8,462 nt of DNA from an uncultured bacterium (GTDB lineage: Bacteria; Bacillota; Clostridia; Lachnospirales; Lachnospiraceae), in NCBI GenBank assembly GCA_937893485.1, contig CALBJL010000154.1, positions 1 to 8,462 on the forward strand, read 5' to 3'. Positions 1 to 5,719 of the stretch are shown here, piece after piece. Each line of letters starts with the position of its first letter. Position 1 is the first letter of the stretch. The position numbers and the translations under genes were made by a program. The notes below the pieces were generated by a model. The model had not been told where the DNA came from and ran no database searches. It was given only the letters and a program-made list of their open reading frames with translations.

Positions 1-438
1 ATGGGCGCAGAGAAATCCGTAAACTTTATGAACTACAAGGGTGTGGAGGCGCTCGCAGGTGCAGTAGAGAAAACATTCGGCGGACATCTGGCTGATTTCG
101 CATTCCAGTGTACCGGCAATCCTCACGCACATTCAAATATCTACAAAATGATCCGCAACGGCGGCGGACTTTGTGAGCTTGGTTTCTTCATCAATGGCGG
201 AGATGCAACGATCAATCCGCACTTTGACCTTTGCTCAAAGGAGATCACACTGGTAGGATCATGGGTATACACACTGAGAGATTATGTGACAACCTTTGAT
301 TTCTTAAAGAGGGCACAGGCGATCGGACTTCCGATGAAGGAGCTGATCACACATAAGTTCCCGTTAGAGGAGATTAACGAGGCACTTGAGACCAACCTTG
401 CAATGAAGGGTCTGAAGATCGCAATCGTAAACAAATAA
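1..438 (+). CDS. zinc-type medium-chain alcohol dehydrogenase, C-terminal part (5' end outside window)
   Basis: This is the last 145 residues of a medium-chain (GroES/Rossmann) alcohol dehydrogenase. The ATG at position 1 is most likely an internal Met of the usual 'MGAE..VNF' stretch in the nucleotide-binding domain. The catalytic zinc-binding half and the GxGxxG cofactor loop should lie upstream, outside the window. Family features visible here are 'FAFQCTGNP' (end of a Rossmann strand), 'GGGLCELGFF', and the C-terminal 'FPLEEINEALETNLAMKGLKIAI', written here in part as the typical substrate-domain ending. A complete enzyme would be about 340-400 residues. In a BMC operon its likely job is to reduce the encapsulated aldehyde (for example propionaldehyde to 1-propanol) and regenerate NAD+ inside the shell. 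It would replace the iron-type PduQ of enterobacteria. The next shell gene starts 14 nt downstream, so the two are co-transcribed. Substrate is inferred from context only. Confidence 0.82.
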   Translation: MGAEKSVNFMNYKGVEALAGAVEKTFGGHLADFAFQCTGNPHAHSNIYKMIRNGGGLCELGFFINGGDATINPHFDLCSKEITLVGSWVYTLRDYVTTFDFLKRAQAIGLPMKELITHKFPLEEINEALETNLAMKGLKIAIVNK

Positions 439-452
439 TTCGGAGGTAGCAT

Positions 453-767
453 ATGGCACAGGCTTGTGGTATTATTGAGGTGTTCGGTCTGGTAACCGCT
501 TTCGAGGCGGCAGATGCAGGCTGCAAAGCGGCAAATGTAACCTTAGAGCCCTTTGACCGAAACAAACCGGCAAATGCAGATGCACTTCCCGTTCCCCTTA
601 TCATTTGCATTAAGTTCCGCGGTTCCGTCGTAGATGTGACTGCGGCAGTGGATGCGGCACAGGAAGTCGCAGAGCGGTCGACCGGAATGGTATCGAGATA
701 CATCATTTCAGGACCGGATGAGGGAACACAGATGATGTTTGGCTTAAACGCCTTTGACAAAAACTAA
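453..767 (+). CDS. BMC-H shell protein with long pore loop
   Basis: This 104-residue single BMC domain protein forms one hexameric tile type of the organelle shell. The start is ATG 453 with GGAGG at 442-446 and a 6-nt gap. The N-terminal part is classic BMC ('GIIEVFGLVTAFEAADAGCKAANV'-type; key residues are the edge Lys in GCKAAN and the adjacent Asn). Two things are odd. The pore region, usually K-I-G-S-G, is replaced by a longer Pro/Asn/Ala loop around residues 36-48 (NKPANADALPVP). The C-terminal motif, normally P-R-P-H, reads S-G-P-D, so the hexamer-edge Arg is missing. The protein is therefore a BMC-H paralogue that probably has a differently shaped or gated pore and different neighbour contacts in the sheet. 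It is not a EutS/PduU type, because the order of secondary elements looks canonical. The BMC-fold call is secure; its specific role is unknown. Confidence 0.88.
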   Translation: MAQACGIIEVFGLVTAFEAADAGCKAANVTLEPFDRNKPANADALPVPLIICIKFRGSVVDVTAAVDAAQEVAERSTGMVSRYIISGPDEGTQMMFGLNAFDKN

Positions 768-807
768 TCAAACACTCAAAAAGCAAAAATTCAGGAGGAT
801 ATTAAAA

Positions 808-1086
808 ATGGCACAGGAAGCATTAGGAATGGTTGAAACCAGAGGACTTACAGCAGCAATCGAGGCAGCAGATGCAATGGTAAAGGCAGCAGAGGTAGTT
901 CTGATCGGAACAGAGAAGATCGGTTCCGGATTAGTAACTGTTATGGTACGCGGAGATGTAGGAGCTGTTAAGGCAGCTACAGAGACAGGCGGAGCAGCAG
1001 CATCCAAGCTCGGTGAGTTAGTAGCAGTACATGTAATTCCCAGACCTCATAATGACGTTGAGAAGATCCTTCCGACTGTAAAATAG
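808..1086 (+). CDS. BMC-H shell protein, PduA/PduJ/EutM type
   Basis: This 92-residue canonical hexameric shell protein is probably a bulk facet component. I chose ATG 808 because AGGAGG at 793-798 lies 9 nt upstream. A longer reading from TTG 754 would add 18 residues unlike any BMC start and overlap the previous gene. Visible features are 'MAQEALGMVETRGL', the 'EKIGSGLVTV' pore strand with Gly39-Ser40-Gly41 lining the pore, and 'HVIPRPH' with Arg79. The edge residues Lys26 and Arg79 fall at the same numbers as in Salmonella PduA. The third member of the known PduA edge triad, Asn29, is Glu29 here. It is about 86% identical by hand count to the BMC domain encoded at 1569-1847, pointing to a duplication within the operon. 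The pore is expected to pass small polar molecules such as the diol substrate. Confidence 0.95.
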   Translation: MAQEALGMVETRGLTAAIEAADAMVKAAEVVLIGTEKIGSGLVTVMVRGDVGAVKAATETGGAAASKLGELVAVHVIPRPHNDVEKILPTVK

Positions 1087-1122
1087 TTCAAAGGACATTC
1101 TGACACTTAAAAAGGAGTGCTT

Positions 1123-1449
1123 ATGAAGTCATTAGGTTTATTGGAAGTTTCTGGTGTTACAGCTGCCGTGACTGCACTGGATATTATGTGCAAGACCGCA
1201 GATGTGGAATTTGTGACATGGGAACGCAAGCTGGGCGGACGACTGGTGACGATCATCGTAGAGGGTGAAGTCGCCGCTGTCAGACAGGCAGTGGAAGCCG
1301 CAGCAGCAAACGGAATAAAAAAACCTGTCAATTATACTGTGATCGCGAGACCGCATGAGGAGATCGTCCGTCTGGTCGAATTATCAGCCAGCAGAATGAA
1401 GCCGAAGGCACCCGCGAAGGCAGTTACACCGAAGAAAGGTGAGTCATAA
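1123..1449 (+). CDS. BMC-H shell protein with GGR pore and basic C-terminal tail
   Basis: This 108-residue hexameric shell protein starts at ATG 1123, with AAAGGAG at 1111-1117 and a 5-nt gap. A GTG at 1117 is in frame but is part of the ribosome binding site. The BMC domain spans about residues 1-88 ('SLGLLEVSGVTAAVTALDIMCK', 'IARPHEEI'); the edge Lys and Arg are kept. The pore strand reads K-L-G-G-R where the PduA type has K-I-G-S-G, placing an Arg at or near the pore rim. That would give a positively charged opening if the fold is standard. After the domain comes a tail of about 20 residues rich in Lys, Pro and Ala (SRMKPKAPAKAVTPKKGES), probably disordered. The next gene begins 2 nt after the stop, so translation is likely coupled. 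The domain call is firm; pore selectivity and tail function are inference. Confidence 0.92.
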   Translation: MKSLGLLEVSGVTAAVTALDIMCKTADVEFVTWERKLGGRLVTIIVEGEVAAVRQAVEAAAANGIKKPVNYTVIARPHEEIVRLVELSASRMKPKAPAKAVTPKKGES

Positions 1450-1451
1450 TC

Positions 1452-1847
1452 ATGGCAGAGAGAAAGACGACAACCGCTGCAAAGCGCACGACGCGCCAGA
1501 CAGCAAAAACGACCCCGGCAGAAGTACCTGCAGTACCTGCCGAAGAAAAGAAAACGGAGGTAAGAAAAATGGCACAGGAAGCATTAGGAATGGTTGAGAC
1601 CAGAGGACTGACTGCAGCGATCGAGGCAGCAGATTCTATGTGTAAGGCAGCAAACGTAGTATTAGTAGGAACAGAGAAGATCGGTTCCGGATTAGTAACC
1701 GTTATGGTACGTGGAGATGTAGGAGCTGTGAAGTCATCAGTAGAAGCTGGTGCAGCAAACGCAGCAAAGCTCGGTGAGCTTGTTGCTACACACGTAATCC
1801 CCAGACCTCACAACGACGTTGAGAAGATTCTTCCGACCGTACAGTAG
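1452..1847 (+). CDS. BMC-H shell protein with N-terminal basic extension; probable second start at 1569
   Basis: The full reading is 131 residues from ATG 1452, with AGGTGAG at 1437-1443 and an 8-nt gap, inside the end of the previous gene. Residues 1-39 form a low-complexity extension rich in Lys, Arg, Thr, Ala and Pro. From residue 40 (Met) onwards it is a complete PduA-type BMC-H: pore Gly-Ser-Gly, edge Lys26, Asn29 and Arg79 in short-form numbering, and a 'HVIPRPHND' motif. A strong GGAGG at 1556-1560 sits 8 nt before ATG 1569, whose first 29 bases match the start of the gene at 808 exactly. Two products, 131 and 92 residues, are therefore likely from one gene, like PduB/PduB' in the classical Pdu shell, although those are trimeric (BMC-T). 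The short form is a standard facet tile. The tail of the long form could face the lumen and bind cargo, or affect assembly; this is inference. Confidence 0.9.
   Translation: MAERKTTTAAKRTTRQTAKTTPAEVPAVPAEEKKTEVRKMAQEALGMVETRGLTAAIEAADSMCKAANVVLVGTEKIGSGLVTVMVRGDVGAVKSSVEAGAANAAKLGELVATHVIPRPHNDVEKILPTVQ
1556..1571 (+). promoter_or_regulatory. internal ribosome binding site and second start in the BMC-H gene
   Basis: GGAGG at 1556-1560 is followed 8 nt later by ATG 1569, in frame with the longer reading from 1452. The site is at least as good as those of neighbouring genes (GGAGG before 453, AGGAGG before 808). The codons overlapping it encode the Thr-Glu-Val-Arg-Lys end of the extension. 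This decides that a plain 92-residue shell protein is made whether or not the long form is also translated. Confidence 0.75.
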
Positions 1848-1849
1848 TC

Positions 1850-1879
1850 ATCTGATACAGAAACAGAGAATCTGATACA
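1850..1879 (+). repeat. 10-bp direct repeat after the last BMC-H gene
   Basis: The 10-mer ATCTGATACA occurs at 1850-1859 and again at 1870-1879, exactly 20 bp apart, just upstream of the hairpin at 1880-1903. The spacing of about two helical turns is what a protein dimer site could have, but a chance or duplication origin is equally possible. Confidence 0.6.
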
Positions 1880-1903
1880 TCCGGATGCCTGCGGGCATCC
1901 GGA
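1880..1903 (+). other. stable intercistronic hairpin with UNCG tetraloop
   Basis: The arms are TCCGGATGCC (1880-1889) and GGCATCCGGA (1894-1903), giving 10 perfect base pairs around the loop TGCG (1890-1893). As RNA this is C(UGCG)G, a member of the exceptionally stable UNCG tetraloop class. Only three T residues follow, so it is a poor rho-independent terminator. It stands between the last shell gene and pduL and ends 29 nt before the chosen pduL start. Likely roles are a 3' stability element for the shell mRNA, an RNase processing boundary, or partial attenuation that lowers expression of the downstream genes. Confidence 0.75.
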
Positions 1904-1932
1904 GTTTAAAATCAATAGGAGCGTTTGTGAAT

Positions 1933-2580
1933 ATGGACGAGAAAAAGATTGAATTGATCACAAAGCTTGTTATGGAAGTGATGCAGGATGAGCCTGCAGC
2001 CGGATCAAAAGAGGGCTTCATGGTTCCGATCGGTGTTTCTGCACGGCATGTGCATCTGACACAGGAGCATGTAGAGGTATTATTTGGATCCGGATATCAG
2101 CTGACCAAGAAGAAAGACTTGATGGGTGGTCAGTTTGCTTCCAATGAGCAGGTGACGATCGTTGGAACGAAGCTTCGCGCGATTGAGAATGTCCGTATTT
2201 TAGGACCTGTCAGAAAGGCATCCCAGGTAGAGATCTCTATGACAGATGCGCGTACACTGGGCGTAGCACCGGTGATCCGCAATTCCGGTGACATTGCAGG
2301 ATCGGCACCGATCGCACTTGTCGGACCGAAGGGTGCATTGTACTTAAAAGAGGGTTGTATTGTAGCCAAGAGACATATCCATATGTCACCCGCAGATGCA
2401 GCCGCGGCAGGTCTTGCTGACAAGGATGTCGTATCCGTTGTCGCTTCAAATGATCGCGGAACGACATTTGATGAGGTATTGATTCGTGTAGATCCGAGCT
2501 TTACATTAGAGATGCACATTGATACCGATGAGGCGAATGCCGCAAAATTGAAGACCGGTGACACTGTTGTCATCAAATAA
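1933..2580 (+). CDS. pduL: phosphate propanoyltransferase PduL
   Basis: This BMC-type phosphotransacylase converts acyl-CoA (typically propionyl-CoA) plus phosphate to acyl-phosphate and free CoA. It recycles CoA inside the organelle and feeds acetate/propionate kinase for ATP. The chosen start, ATG 1933, gives 215 residues; AGGAG at 1917-1921 is 11 nt upstream. In-frame GTG 1927 (5-nt gap) is an alternative adding two residues. A longer start at 1885 lies inside the hairpin and is unlikely. Residues 2-19 look like an amphipathic helix (DEKKIELITKLVMEVMQD), the usual encapsulation peptide. Zinc-site histidines are visible as H39-x-H41 ('SARHVHL'), H148-x-H150 ('KRHIHMSP') and H195 ('EMHID'). 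Their spacing matches the known PduL dinuclear zinc site. It is a complete two-barrel protein of normal length. The pduN start codon lies 13 nt after its stop. Confidence 0.96.
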   Translation: MDEKKIELITKLVMEVMQDEPAAGSKEGFMVPIGVSARHVHLTQEHVEVLFGSGYQLTKKKDLMGGQFASNEQVTIVGTKLRAIENVRILGPVRKASQVEISMTDARTLGVAPVIRNSGDIAGSAPIALVGPKGALYLKEGCIVAKRHIHMSPADAAAAGLADKDVVSVVASNDRGTTFDEVLIRVDPSFTLEMHIDTDEANAAKLKTGDTVVIK

Positions 2581-2592
2581 AGGTGAACTGAT

Positions 2593-2859
2593 ATGATTAT
2601 AGGCAAGGTTGTTGGGAGTGTGATTTCCACACGCAAAAATGAAAATCTGGTAGGCAATAAATTTCTGATTATTGAGCCGATCCATTCAATGGCACATGCG
2701 GGCGACCGTCTGGTGGCGATTGATAATGTGGGTGCGGGTATCGGAGAAGCCGTTTTAGTTGCGACCGGAAGTGCTGCAAGAATTGGCTGTGGGATGGATA
2801 GCGCACCAATCGATGCTGCAATCGTCGGAATTATTGATGAAGGTGTAAAACTGGAATAA
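2593..2859 (+). CDS. pduN: BMC-P pentameric vertex protein, EutN/PduN/CcmL family
   Basis: This 88-residue protein forms pentamers that cap the vertices of the polyhedral shell. The start is ATG 2593 with AGGTGA at 2581-2586 directly after the pduL stop and a 6-nt gap. Family features are the opening 'MIIGKVVGSVISTRKNENLVGNK' region, 'VAIDNVGAGIGEAVLVATGSAAR', and the ending 'PIDAAIVGIIDE' (each cited by its family pattern; the Gly-rich GAGIGE turn and GSAAR are the most diagnostic). The length is normal for EutN/CcmL proteins. One such gene in an operon with several hexamer genes fits the low copy number needed for vertices. The symbol pduN follows the pdu-like context; eutN would be an equally fair name. 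Confidence 0.95.
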   Translation: MIIGKVVGSVISTRKNENLVGNKFLIIEPIHSMAHAGDRLVAIDNVGAGIGEAVLVATGSAARIGCGMDSAPIDAAIVGIIDEGVKLE

Positions 2860-2861
2860 AA

Positions 2862-2885
2862 TGACTGTTAGAAAATCGACAGTCA
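2862..2885 (+). other. small intercistronic hairpin before pduS
   Basis: The arms TGACTGT (2862-2868) and ACAGTCA (2879-2885) form 7 base pairs around a 10-nt A-rich loop. It fills most of the 44-nt gap between pduN and pduS and ends 5 nt before the TGGAG ribosome binding site (2891-2895). There is no T-tract, so it is not a terminator. It could tune pduS translation or mark mRNA processing, but a stem this short can arise by chance. Confidence 0.45.
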
Positions 2886-2903
2886 ACAACTGGAGTAATT
2901 GCT

Positions 2904-4238
2904 ATGATAGAGATAAATGAACTGATTAGTGTAGTAAAGAATAATGGTATCTGCGGAGCCGGTGGTGCCGGTTTCCCATCATACGGCAAGATTGATGCAC
3001 GTGCGAAGACAATTATTCTCAACTGTGCAGAATGTGAGCCCCTCTTACGTTTGCACAGACAGGTGTTGGAAAAATACGCCTATGAGATATTGAGTACGCT
3101 GTATCAGATGGCATTGTCCATTGGCTGTAACGAGGTTATCATCGGTGTAAAAGAAGCGTACAAGCAGACCGTGGAAGCTGTTCGTGCCCACCTCCGTTCA
3201 TTCCCCATTATCTCTATAGGTCTTCTGCCGGAGGTTTATCCGGCAGGAGACGAAGTTGTGCTGATCCATGAACTGACCGGAAAGGTGGTTCCGCCCGGAA
3301 GCATCCCGATTCAGGTAGGCGTGGCAGTATTCAACGTAGAGACCGTATTTAATATTTATCAGGCTTTGAATTTCAAAAAGCCTGTCACACACAAATTTAT
3401 CACGATCACAGGTGAGGTTGCACAGCCAGTGACCAAATATGTACCGCTTGGTATGACAGTTGCAGATGTTGTGGCACTTGCAGGCGGTGAGACAGTCGAA
3501 GATCCGGTATATCTGATGGGAGGTCCGATGACCGGTAATCTGTGCAGCAAGTATGATTTAATTACAAAGACCTCCAATGCGATTATCGTACTGCCGGAGG
3601 ATCATCCGGTTGTGCAGAAAAAGAGAGAAAATACACAAATCAGCATGAAGCGTGCGATGGCATCCTGCTGTCAGTGTGAGATGTGTACCGATCTGTGTCC
3701 GAGAAATCTGCTCGGACATCCGATTGAGCCACATTTGTTTATGCGTGCCGCTACGAGCGGAACCACACAGGATGTCGGACCATTTTTAGATACATTTTTC
3801 TGTTGCTCCTGCGGATTGTGCGAGATGTATTCCTGCAATCAGGGATTGTCACCCCGCTCACTCATCGCAGAGTACAAGGCAGGGCTTCGCGCGAACGGTG
3901 TCAAGCCGCCGAAGGTAGAGGCAGGGCCGGTAAAACGGCAGAGATCTCTGCGCCGTGTGCCGATCTCAAGACTCCGCGCGAGACTCGGACTCGAAAAATA
4001 CAACGTCAAGGCACCGATCGATGAGTCGGTTATCATCGTCGATCAGGTAAAGGAAAAGCTCAGCCAGCATATCGGCGCGCCAGCAGTTCCGGTTGTAAAG
4101 GCCGGGGATGTCGTAAAAGAAGGACAAAAGATCGCAGAGGCAGCGGAGAACGCGCTCAGCCTGCCGATCCATGCATCAATTGACGGAATCGTGACAGATG
4201 TGACAAACCGGGACATTACGATCCGGGTACAGAGATAA
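2904..4238 (+). CDS. pduS: RnfC-like flavin/Fe-S protein PduS
   Basis: This 444-residue electron-transfer protein is related to RnfC and the NuoF 51-kDa subunit. In pdu systems PduS is a flavoprotein with two [4Fe-4S] clusters, originally described as a cobalamin reductase. In B12-independent compartments it is thought to handle NADH/electron recycling. The start is ATG 2904 with TGGAG at 2891-2895 and an 8-nt gap. Domains in order: an NADH/FMN-binding region with 'GAGGAGFPSY' (residues 18-27) and 'NCAECEP' (40-46); an SLBB-like segment around 160-195 ('ITITGEVAQP'); first ferredoxin-type motif Cys255, 258, 261, 265 followed by Pro; second motif Cys300, 303, 306, 311; a basic stretch with a 'RLRARLGLEKY' segment; and a C-terminal lipoyl-like barrel around 400-444. 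It has no membrane segment. It is directly followed by PduT, its proposed partner. All cofactor residues appear intact. Confidence 0.94.
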   Translation: MIEINELISVVKNNGICGAGGAGFPSYGKIDARAKTIILNCAECEPLLRLHRQVLEKYAYEILSTLYQMALSIGCNEVIIGVKEAYKQTVEAVRAHLRSFPIISIGLLPEVYPAGDEVVLIHELTGKVVPPGSIPIQVGVAVFNVETVFNIYQALNFKKPVTHKFITITGEVAQPVTKYVPLGMTVADVVALAGGETVEDPVYLMGGPMTGNLCSKYDLITKTSNAIIVLPEDHPVVQKKRENTQISMKRAMASCCQCEMCTDLCPRNLLGHPIEPHLFMRAATSGTTQDVGPFLDTFFCCSCGLCEMYSCNQGLSPRSLIAEYKAGLRANGVKPPKVEAGPVKRQRSLRRVPISRLRARLGLEKYNVKAPIDESVIIVDQVKEKLSQHIGAPAVPVVKAGDVVKEGQKIAEAAENALSLPIHASIDGIVTDVTNRDITIRVQR

Positions 4239-4290
4239 GAAACATTTTTTATAGCCACACGCTACGTGGGGAACAGAGAGGAAATACAGT

Positions 4291-4839
4291 ATGGGTAGAG
4301 CATTAGGAATGGTGGAATACAAGACGGTATCCACAGGTGTTTTGGCGGCAGATCTGGTGTTAAAGACCGCCGATGTGAGGATCATCGAGGCACAGACTGT
4401 CTGCCCCGGAAAATATATCGTGATTTTTGAGGGGGATATCAGTGCGGTGCGCGCGTCGGTAGATGCAGCGGCGGCCCGTTATCCGGAACAGTTGATCGAC
4501 AGCTTCCTGTTGGGAAATCCGCATGAGGGCATTTTCCCGGCGATCTACGGAACAGTAGCGATCAAAAACCGCAATGCGCTCGGTGTATTGGAGACCTTCG
4601 ATGCGTCCTCAATCTTTGTAGCTGCCGATGAAGCGGCAAAGACCGCAGAGGTAGATCTGATCGAGATCCGTGTGGCACGTGGTATGTGTGGTAAATCATA
4701 TGTATTCCTCACCGGAGAGGTCGCAGCGGTCACTGCAGCGATCAAGAAAGCAGAAGCCGCAGTCAGTGCACGCGGCATGTATCTGGACAGTTCTGTGATT
4801 GCAAGTCCGGATGCGCAGTTGTGGGATACGATTTTATAA
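4291..4839 (+). CDS. pduT: BMC-T shell protein PduT with Fe-S pore cysteine
   Basis: This 182-residue protein has two BMC domains in tandem (about 3-88 and 94-180), forming a trimeric pseudohexamer tile. The start is ATG 4291 with AGAGGA at 4277-4282 and an 8-nt gap. The first domain carries Cys38 in 'TVCPGKY'. In characterised PduT proteins Cys38 from three subunits holds a [4Fe-4S] cluster in the central pore; both position and context match here. The second domain has 'NALGVLETFDASSIFVAADEA' features and ends with 'ASPDAQLW'. Paired with the Fe-S flavoprotein PduS immediately upstream, it probably conducts electrons between lumen and cytosol. It is the last gene of the operon: a terminator begins a few nt after the stop. 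The length is typical of PduT and the family call is firm. Confidence 0.95.
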   Translation: MGRALGMVEYKTVSTGVLAADLVLKTADVRIIEAQTVCPGKYIVIFEGDISAVRASVDAAAARYPEQLIDSFLLGNPHEGIFPAIYGTVAIKNRNALGVLETFDASSIFVAADEAAKTAEVDLIEIRVARGMCGKSYVFLTGEVAAVTAAIKKAEAAVSARGMYLDSSVIASPDAQLWDTIL

Positions 4840-4843
4840 GGGT

Positions 4844-4880
4844 AAAAAAGCGGCTGTCGGTCTTTCCGACAGCCATTCTT
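4844..4880 (+). terminator. rho-independent terminator of the BMC operon
   Basis: The stem GGCTGTCGG (4852-4860) pairs perfectly with CCGACAGCC (4866-4874) around loop TCTTT. An A-run (4844-4849) precedes it and a T-rich ATTCTTCAT follows. It starts 5 nt after the pduT stop. The interrupted T-tract may allow some read-through into the regulator gene. Confidence 0.82.
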
Positions 4881-4894
4881 CATAACGCTACAAT
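4866..4894 (+). promoter_or_regulatory. possible sigma-A promoter for the deoR-type gene
   Basis: CCGACA (4866-4871; matches TTGACA at four positions) and TACAAT (4889-4894; matches TATAAT at five) are separated by 17 nt. The -35 would lie in the descending arm of the terminator. The regulator needs a promoter somewhere in 4840-4945, and this is the best candidate I see. No operator-like palindrome is obvious. Confidence 0.35.
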
Positions 4895-4945
4895 GTCTAT
4901 GGAGTGGGTTTGTGAAGGCTACAAAACGATGGGGAGGATGGCTAT

Positions 4946-5719
4946 ATGCTGGCAGCGGAGAGAAGAAATGAGATCTTAGAACTATTGCGCGAGGAAGGCC
5001 GCGTGATCGTGGCAGATCTGAGCAAAAAATATGATGTGACCGAGGAGACGATCAGGCGTGATCTGGAAAAACTTGAAAACGATGGTTATGCGGAGCGTAC
5101 CTACGGCGGAGCTGTCGTAAAGGGCAGTGAGAAGGACGAGATTCCGTTTCTTGTGCGCAAGCGTGAGAATGTCGAGTCCAAGATGCGTATTGCGCAGACC
5201 ATTTCACAGATGATCCATGACGGCGACCGTCTGATGCTCGATGCGAGTACAACGGCACTGTTTGTCGCCAAGCAGATCAAGGACAAGAAAAATATCACGG
5301 TGATCACGAATTCGATTGAAATTCTGCTTGAGCTGTCGGATGTGCAGGACTGGAAGGTGCTCTCTACCGGAGGGTCGCTCAAGGGACGCGCGCTTTCCCT
5401 GCTCGGCTATCAGGCGGAGCGCATGGTAGACGGATTCTTTGTGGATAAGGCGATTATCTCCTGCAAGGGAGCGGATTTGCAGAAAGGCTTCACGGATTCC
5501 AACGAATTAGATGCCGGAATCAAGAAACAAATGTTAAATTCTGCAACAAAACGCATAATGGCTGTTGACAATGCCAAGTTCAATCATTTATCATTTACAC
5601 AGGTAGTCGATTTTTCAGGAATAGATGTGCTCGCCACAGACCAGAAGCTCTCGCCGGAGTGGGAGGCGCGTCTGCGACAGAGCGATGTGGAGATCATTTA
5701 TACAGATGAGCAGAGTTGA
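4946..5719 (+). CDS. DeoR/GlpR-family transcriptional regulator
   Basis: This 257-residue protein has a complete DeoR architecture. The N-terminal winged helix-turn-helix covers about residues 5-58, with recognition region 'VADLSKKYDVTEETIRRDLEKL' (residues 22-43, cited by its T-E-E-T-I-R-R-D-L core) and wing 'RTYGGA'. The sugar-phosphate-sensing DeoRC domain covers about 75-235, including 'DASTTALFVA', 'TNSIEI', 'STGG' and 'GFTDSNELDAGIKKQML' signatures. The start is ATG 4946 with GGGGAGG at 4931-4937 and an 8-nt gap. Family members usually repress sugar catabolism genes and are released by a phosphorylated sugar. Placed just after the BMC operon on the same strand, it is the likely regulator of that operon, plausibly sensing L-fuculose- or L-rhamnulose-1-phosphate if the compartment is of the fucose/rhamnose type. 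That ligand is inference. The 3' end overlaps the lipid kinase gene by 14 nt. Confidence 0.93.
   Translation: MLAAERRNEILELLREEGRVIVADLSKKYDVTEETIRRDLEKLENDGYAERTYGGAVVKGSEKDEIPFLVRKRENVESKMRIAQTISQMIHDGDRLMLDASTTALFVAKQIKDKKNITVITNSIEILLELSDVQDWKVLSTGGSLKGRALSLLGYQAERMVDGFFVDKAIISCKGADLQKGFTDSNELDAGIKKQMLNSATKRIMAVDNAKFNHLSFTQVVDFSGIDVLATDQKLSPEWEARLRQSDVEIIYTDEQS

Noticed and set aside
1..3. ATG 1 as a true gene start
   Set aside because: The protein would lack the zinc-binding half and the cofactor loop; the Met fits an internal position of the Rossmann domain, so the gene is cut by the window edge.
754..807. Longer N-terminus of the BMC-H gene from TTG 754
   Set aside because: It overlaps the previous gene, has no ribosome binding site, and adds 18 residues not seen in the family; ATG 808 has AGGAGG at a normal distance.
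1850..1903. Terminator ending the shell gene cluster
   Set aside because: The stem is strong but only three T follow, and the downstream genes have no visible promoter of their own, so a full stop is unlikely.
1885..1932. pduL start at ATG 1885
   Set aside because: The codon lies in the stem of the 1880-1903 hairpin with no ribosome binding site; starts at 1927 or 1933 place the encapsulation helix at the N-terminus.
2130..2657. Minus-strand ORF of 175 codons
   Set aside because: It is antisense to pduL and pduN, has no recognisable domain, and the opposite strand has clear catalytic motifs.
4255..4270. Possible hairpin (CCAC/GTGG) between pduS and pduT
   Set aside because: Only four base pairs with a long loop; not distinguishable from chance.
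5625..5705. Longer lipid kinase from 5625
   Set aside because: The added 27 residues are an out-of-frame reading of the DeoR gene and unlike any kinase N-terminus.
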